64,000 nucleotides of DNA, taken from the NCBI RefSeq assembly GCF_000208865.1, contig NC_018390.1, positions 3,986,270-4,050,269 of the forward strand, read 5' to 3'. This document shows, piece by piece, positions 58,401-64,000 of this stretch. Each line of letters starts with the position of its first letter. Within the stretch, counting starts at the first letter, position 1. Source of the stretch: Neospora caninum Liverpool (taxonomy: Eukaryota > Apicomplexa > Conoidasida > Eucoccidiorida > Sarcocystidae). The translations under genes were made by a program, and so were the position numbers. Under the pieces are notes generated by a model. That model saw only the letters and a program-made list of their open reading frames with translations. It was not told the DNA's origin and searched no databases.

Positions 58401-61400
58401 GCTGGAAACCAAAACGAGGAGCGACAAACGCGGACGACACTCAAGCATTTGTGCATCGGAACACACAGACCGTCCTGTCCCTACCTACACTTGAAAGCAA
58501 TGGGAACTACCTCATCTCCCAGATTTGCACAGGAGAAACATACACCTTTCTGTCTATCTCTACCAGTCTACTTCTACGTTCATCTAGAAATCGCTCAACA
58601 GATATAGACACATATATATATGGAAACCGGATTTCGACGATACAGCAGGTGATGGCCGTACGGGACGTAAAGCACGGGGCATAAACTGGGTCGTGCTCTG
58701 CTTCGTTCTCTGTCTTGTCGAAGACCTGGCGCAACGGTCGAATCCTGGCTACTCTTTGCTGTGGGGGATAAGCGAATCGCGCACAAGAGCTCGACGACAG
58801 CACCGTGAGCCTGGAAGCGCCTTGTCCACCACGGCTCCGCTAAACGTAGGAACTCGCGACCTACCGATCCGCATGTTGTTCAACCCCGCGACTGCCACGT
58901 CCGTCACATTCGGATCGAGATACTCGCAGAAAGCGAAGCCTTTGCAATCTCCTCGCTGCTGGTCCTGACGAGAACAGTGTTTGCATAAACTGCACTGTGT
59001 GACCTTCCACTGCAGCAGAGTCCGTGATATCCATCCTCAAGCAGCCACACACATATATACATATATGTGTATGTATTGCGCTTGCCCGTAGTAGCTGTTG
59101 TACGGAAGCACTACTGCAGAAGAGCACTGCAGGTGCGGCAGAGCGCGACGGCGAGAGGAAAGGGGACAGAGGACTGCTTGGGCCCCGAGCGAGAGAAGAC
59201 AGCATCGGGGAAGCCAGGATGCAGTTTAGGGAAAGGAGAGACAGCAGAGTCGAGAAGAGACACCCGCCCACGCGGGCACGAAAAGAGAGAGACAAAGGTG
59301 AAGCAAGACAAGGTTTACGCGAGGGAGAGGAAGAAGATGCCGCCGAGGGAGAGAACGCGACAACCACACACAAAAAAACACACACGAGAAGCGACACAGA
59401 AGATAAAGGCGAATCCGAAAAGGGGAGAGGCACAGCCGTGCAGGGGCGACTTACTTTGACAACGTGGAGCGCTCGCAGCTGACCGAAGGCCTCCAGAAGT
59501 TGCTGAACACAAGCCGAGGGAAGGAAACGAAGATCCGAGTGACGCGCCAGTGGCGAGGAGAGAGAACAGAAAACACGAACGCGTGTGTGCGGGGAACAAA
59601 AGAGGTGAAGGGGAAAGACTGAGAGGACACGAAAACAAATGGAGAGAAAGGGAGAGAGGAGCATATGGAGGAGAGGGGAGAGACGGTGGAGGTTCGAGGA
59701 GGCTGCGGCTCCAGCCGAACCGAGCGCCTCTTAGAAAGAGACAGTATGGCCAAGAGGGTCAGGCCGAACACTGATACGCCGAGCGCCAGTGACGAAGCAG
59801 CTCTTGAGATCTACGGGGGAGTACACAAATGGAATGGAGGTTGGAAACGGTAAACGGACGGAAGGTTTTCTATCAGTTTTGCTGTTTGGGTCGAGCGGCC
59901 GCGAGTCTCGCTTCCCAGCACTCCGTTCGCACCCCTCGCACACCTTGCAGCCTTGCTCTGTGATGCTGTGCGGCAGCCCGCCAATAAAGATTTTGTGTGG
60001 ACTGTCGGGGACGGTGGTGGAGACGATGCCCAAGGCGCCAGCTGAACGCACAGCACAGAGCGCAGAGAGGCCAGAGATCGAGAGGAACCCGAGAAGACGA
60101 GGAGAGAGAGGGGAACGGAGAGGAAAGAAAACCAGAGGAACGCGCGCACCACGACGAACCACTCAGAGCAGCGCGAGGACGCGCGCAGGGCTCGACGGGA
60201 GCATGCGGAACCAGCCGACGCGAGTAGAAGACAACGAAAGTTGAGAGCAGCCGGAGACGAGACAGGAAAAGACACGAACGGCGCGACATTTCGCGCGACG
60301 AGAAGAGCAATGGCGGGGGAAAGCCAGAAGAGTCTCGGGAAGAAAAGACGATTGGGACGAATGGAGAGAGGGGCATCCAGAGACAACCCAGGACGCTGGT
60401 AGCCACTCGCTTCAACAGGCGGCACAGGCGGCGAGGCACTCGCGGAGAGAAGGAAAAACGGGGCGCCGCAGAAAAAAGAGAAAACAACAGAAACTTGAAA
60501 AACTTGGACCCAGCCCGAAAGACGAAACGACTCCCGGCAAAAAACCAATCAGAAGACAGTGCAGCTCACAACTTCTGGTTTCTCTGTTTCCTCAGGACCC
60601 GAAACAGCACTCCTGTCGACTGTTTGAAAACGCGAGGACACCCGGCACACCACAGCAGTCGCGAGGCATCCCTCGCTGTCATCTTCCCCTCTTTCCTTCT
60701 GTCTCCGTCCTTCTCTCTCTCCTTTTCCTCGTCTCGCTTTGCTTCTAGGCTTACCAATGAGAGAGCTCTCTGCGGGTGCGGCGGGGGTCGCTGCTTGACT
60801 CGGCGGCGGGACAGCAAAGCCGGTCATGCTGCCGAGGCGTGCGCGTTCCTGCAAATTCGAGAAGCATCGAAAACATCTTCAAGTGGACAGGTGTATCTAC
60901 GGCTAGGCAGGCTCCTCGACGAACAGAAGCCTTCACGGCCGTGTGTGCATGAGCACACCGTTTCACTACACCGGACAGAACCATAGGAACGAGCCACAAA
61001 GCGTTCGATTCGGAGTAGGCGACAACCGTGTCCTTTTCCACAAACCATAAGGCCTTTTCTGGTGTCTCCGTCACAGGGTCCCTCTCCCGCGCAATGCTGC
61101 TCTCGAATCGTCTTTTGCTCGGCGTCTCCGTTTTCTCTCTTGCAGCGCACGGAACCACGAGGAACTCAGTGCGCCCCGCAATCTTTGGCGCAGCAATGAC
61201 GCATTTTGTTCTCTCCGTGCGCAAACACGCAAACGTCTTCTGGCGGCTGCCTGCTTCTTTTCGACCGTCGTTCCCTCCGTTAAGGCGCGTCTTCCTTCGC
61301 TCCAGCACAGCCTCGCGGCTGCGTTCCGCGCCATCACTTTTGCTTGTGTTTCAGCCGCGACCCTGCAGGCACTTCACCCCGCGTACCTCTCTGTACTGTT

Positions 61401-62388
61401 GATCCGCCAGAGTCGGGTTGTAGTCCTGTGGCCGTCGGAGGCTCAGCGCGCAGTTTCTCTGCAGAGGCAACGAAGAGAAGAAAAAGGCGACAGTGAACAG
61501 TGCGTTTGACGCCGCGAAACAGCGCGCTTGACACCGCGGAACACCGCCGGCGAGAGACCAACCGCAAGGAGAAACGGAAAGCTGCTGCCTGACCCGCGAA
61601 CGCGTGCCAGAGACAGAACGAACCCGCGAAGGGGGTGGGCACACTGACCAGAGGCCGAATCTCGAAACGCAGAAAACAGGCCGCAGGGAAGGAAGGGACA
61701 GATGGAGACGGTGCACAGAAAAGAAGAAAAGCGGGCCTCTGAACTGCTGAGGGGGCTTCACTAGAGGAAAGGCGACACCTACCCAAGAGACGCCGTCGAG
61801 TCCGAGCGTGAAGTTCGCCTCTTCAATGGATCGGTGCTCCAAGAACGCAAATCGACGCGCCGGGTTCACGTACACGTGCACAATCTGAACCCGAAACGCC
61901 GGAGAGAAGAGACAGGCAAGCAGGAGACGCGGCGGGATAAAGGAGCGCGCCGAACAACACGCGGAGGAAAAGAGGTGGAAGAAGAAATGGCGACACACCG
62001 AACAAGGAACGGAGAACCTTGCCTGTTGCCCCTCGATCGCGCGGCTTCGCGTCCTGACTCCTTTCTCCCCTGCCGGGAAGCGCCCCGCGTCGTCCGGACC
62101 CAGGTTGGGCTCTCTCTTGTCCTCGGCTCTCCGGTCTTTCCCGCACTTTCCGGTTCGTTGCCAGTTTCCCCTCCTGTCTGCGCAGGTGCGTGAATGTCGA
62201 GCGCTCTCTCTGCATGCGACTTTTTGCAGCTACGGACAAACAACTCCAGATCGACCTTGCCTCTTAGGAAACAACCTACCGTGTCGCCGGGAACCTTTTG
62301 GGGCAAGAGCGAGTTGAGCAGCTCGTTGAAGTATTGCTGAACCTCTCCCTGCGTCACGGGGACGGGCAGATTTCCGACGTAGACTTTC
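55424..62388 (-). CDS. U2AF2: U2AF large subunit (U2AF65-like), 5' end missing
   Basis: Splicing factor that binds the polypyrimidine tract at 3' splice sites. Exons read leftward: 62,280-62,388, 61,783-61,884, 61,362-61,458, 59,944-60,041, 59,455-59,502, 58,865-58,964, about 57,508-57,558, 57,028-57,217, 56,490-56,555 and 55,424-56,025. RRM1: KVYVGNLPVPVT, then RRFAFLEHRSIEEANFTLGL. The inter-RRM peptide LRRPQDYNPTLADQQY parallels human IRRPHDYQPLPG. RRM2: GIVSTTVPDSPHKIFIGGLP, LLEAFGQLRALHVVK, KGFAFCEYLDPNVTDVAVAG. A short conserved SKVIAIHNMLPP marks the start of the third RRM (UHM), continuing ARIRASPYGEVLFVDV, VPVLVEFRDVDSAIQAMAGI and YDGRSLSVVFAE. The 200-residue C-terminal extension is A/P/E-rich and unlike metazoan U2AF65, which ends soon after the UHM. 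Phase does not close between 58,865 and 57,558, so one linker exon is still unplaced there. The N-terminal RS region and start codon lie upstream, in or beyond the N gap. Confidence 0.9.
56704..56752. repeat. Compound (TATG)n(TA)n microsatellite
   Basis: About six TATG units followed by about twelve TA units, in the U2AF intron between exons at 57,028 and 56,555. Confidence 0.95.
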
Positions 62389-62495
62389 CTGCAGACGACA
62401 ACAACGGGGTTTGGGGACATCCCAAGCGCTCATGCACTAGCGACACCCAACAAACCACGGGAAACTGGGAATCGCTTGCCCCCCCCCCCCCCAAA

Positions 62496-62595
62496 NNNNN
62501 NNNNNNNNNNNNNNNNNNNNNNNNNNNNNNNNNNNNNNNNNNNNNNNNNNNNNNNNNNNNNNNNNNNNNNNNNNNNNNNNNNNNNNNNNNNNNNN
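62496..62595. other. Assembly gap (100 N)
   Basis: One hundred N, preceded on the left by a run of about 14 C and AAA. The gap length is a placeholder. It falls in the 5' part of the U2AF gene, so N-terminal exons may be missing. Confidence 0.99.

Positions 62596-64000
<1,405 letters not shown>

Overview
The window looks like nuclear DNA of a coccidian apicomplexan, most likely Toxoplasma gondii or a close relative (Neospora, Hammondia, Besnoitia). The evidence is spliced eukaryotic genes with GT-AG introns, human-like but apicomplexan-style housekeeping proteins with long low-complexity A/G/S-rich insertions and tails, an eS30 without a ubiquitin-like leader, and a 14-of-15 match to the TRP-1 element known from Toxoplasma ribosomal protein promoters. 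The species is not settled by what I can read.

Layout. 1-3.57 kb: no gene recognised. 3.57-9.5 kb (-): UPF1 RNA helicase, four exons. 9.5-13 kb: no gene recognised. 13.06-14.87 kb (-): intronless gene for a secreted helical-repeat protein with RRL (TEXEL-like) motifs. 15.9-17.0 kb (+): small secreted coiled-coil gene model with unusually short introns. 17.19-17.78 kb (-): ribosomal protein eS30. 19.24-21.01 kb (-): Hop1/HORMAD-type meiotic HORMA protein. 22.2-26.6 kb (+): exon-like segments I could not resolve. 26.69-28.57 kb (+): 3' end of a K/P/A/G-rich repeat protein. 30.09-32.4 kb (-): secreted protein with two WRCY cysteine repeats. 34.68-36.34 kb (+): RNase H2 subunit B with a terminal PIP box. 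38.4-39.96 kb (-): three-exon membrane protein. 41.1-47.23 kb (+): nucleolin-like nucleolar protein, eight exons, tandem repeats in two introns. 49.35-53.59 kb (+): MATE-family transporter, five exons. 55.42-62.39 kb (-): U2AF large subunit, whose 5' end lies beyond a 100-base N gap. 62.6-64 kb: a very long TA tract and no recognised gene.

Functionally the window is a mixture. RNA biology is well represented (UPF1 in nonsense-mediated decay, eS30 in the ribosome, nucleolin in rRNA production, U2AF65 in 3' splice-site recognition). RNase H2B and the HORMA protein act in genome maintenance and meiosis. Two or three predicted secreted proteins have no assignable family. Nothing suggests an operon-like arrangement; genes are in mixed orientation. 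Splice sites were placed by eye. The UPF1, nucleolin, MATE and three-exon membrane genes have mutually consistent reading phases throughout and are the most reliable models.
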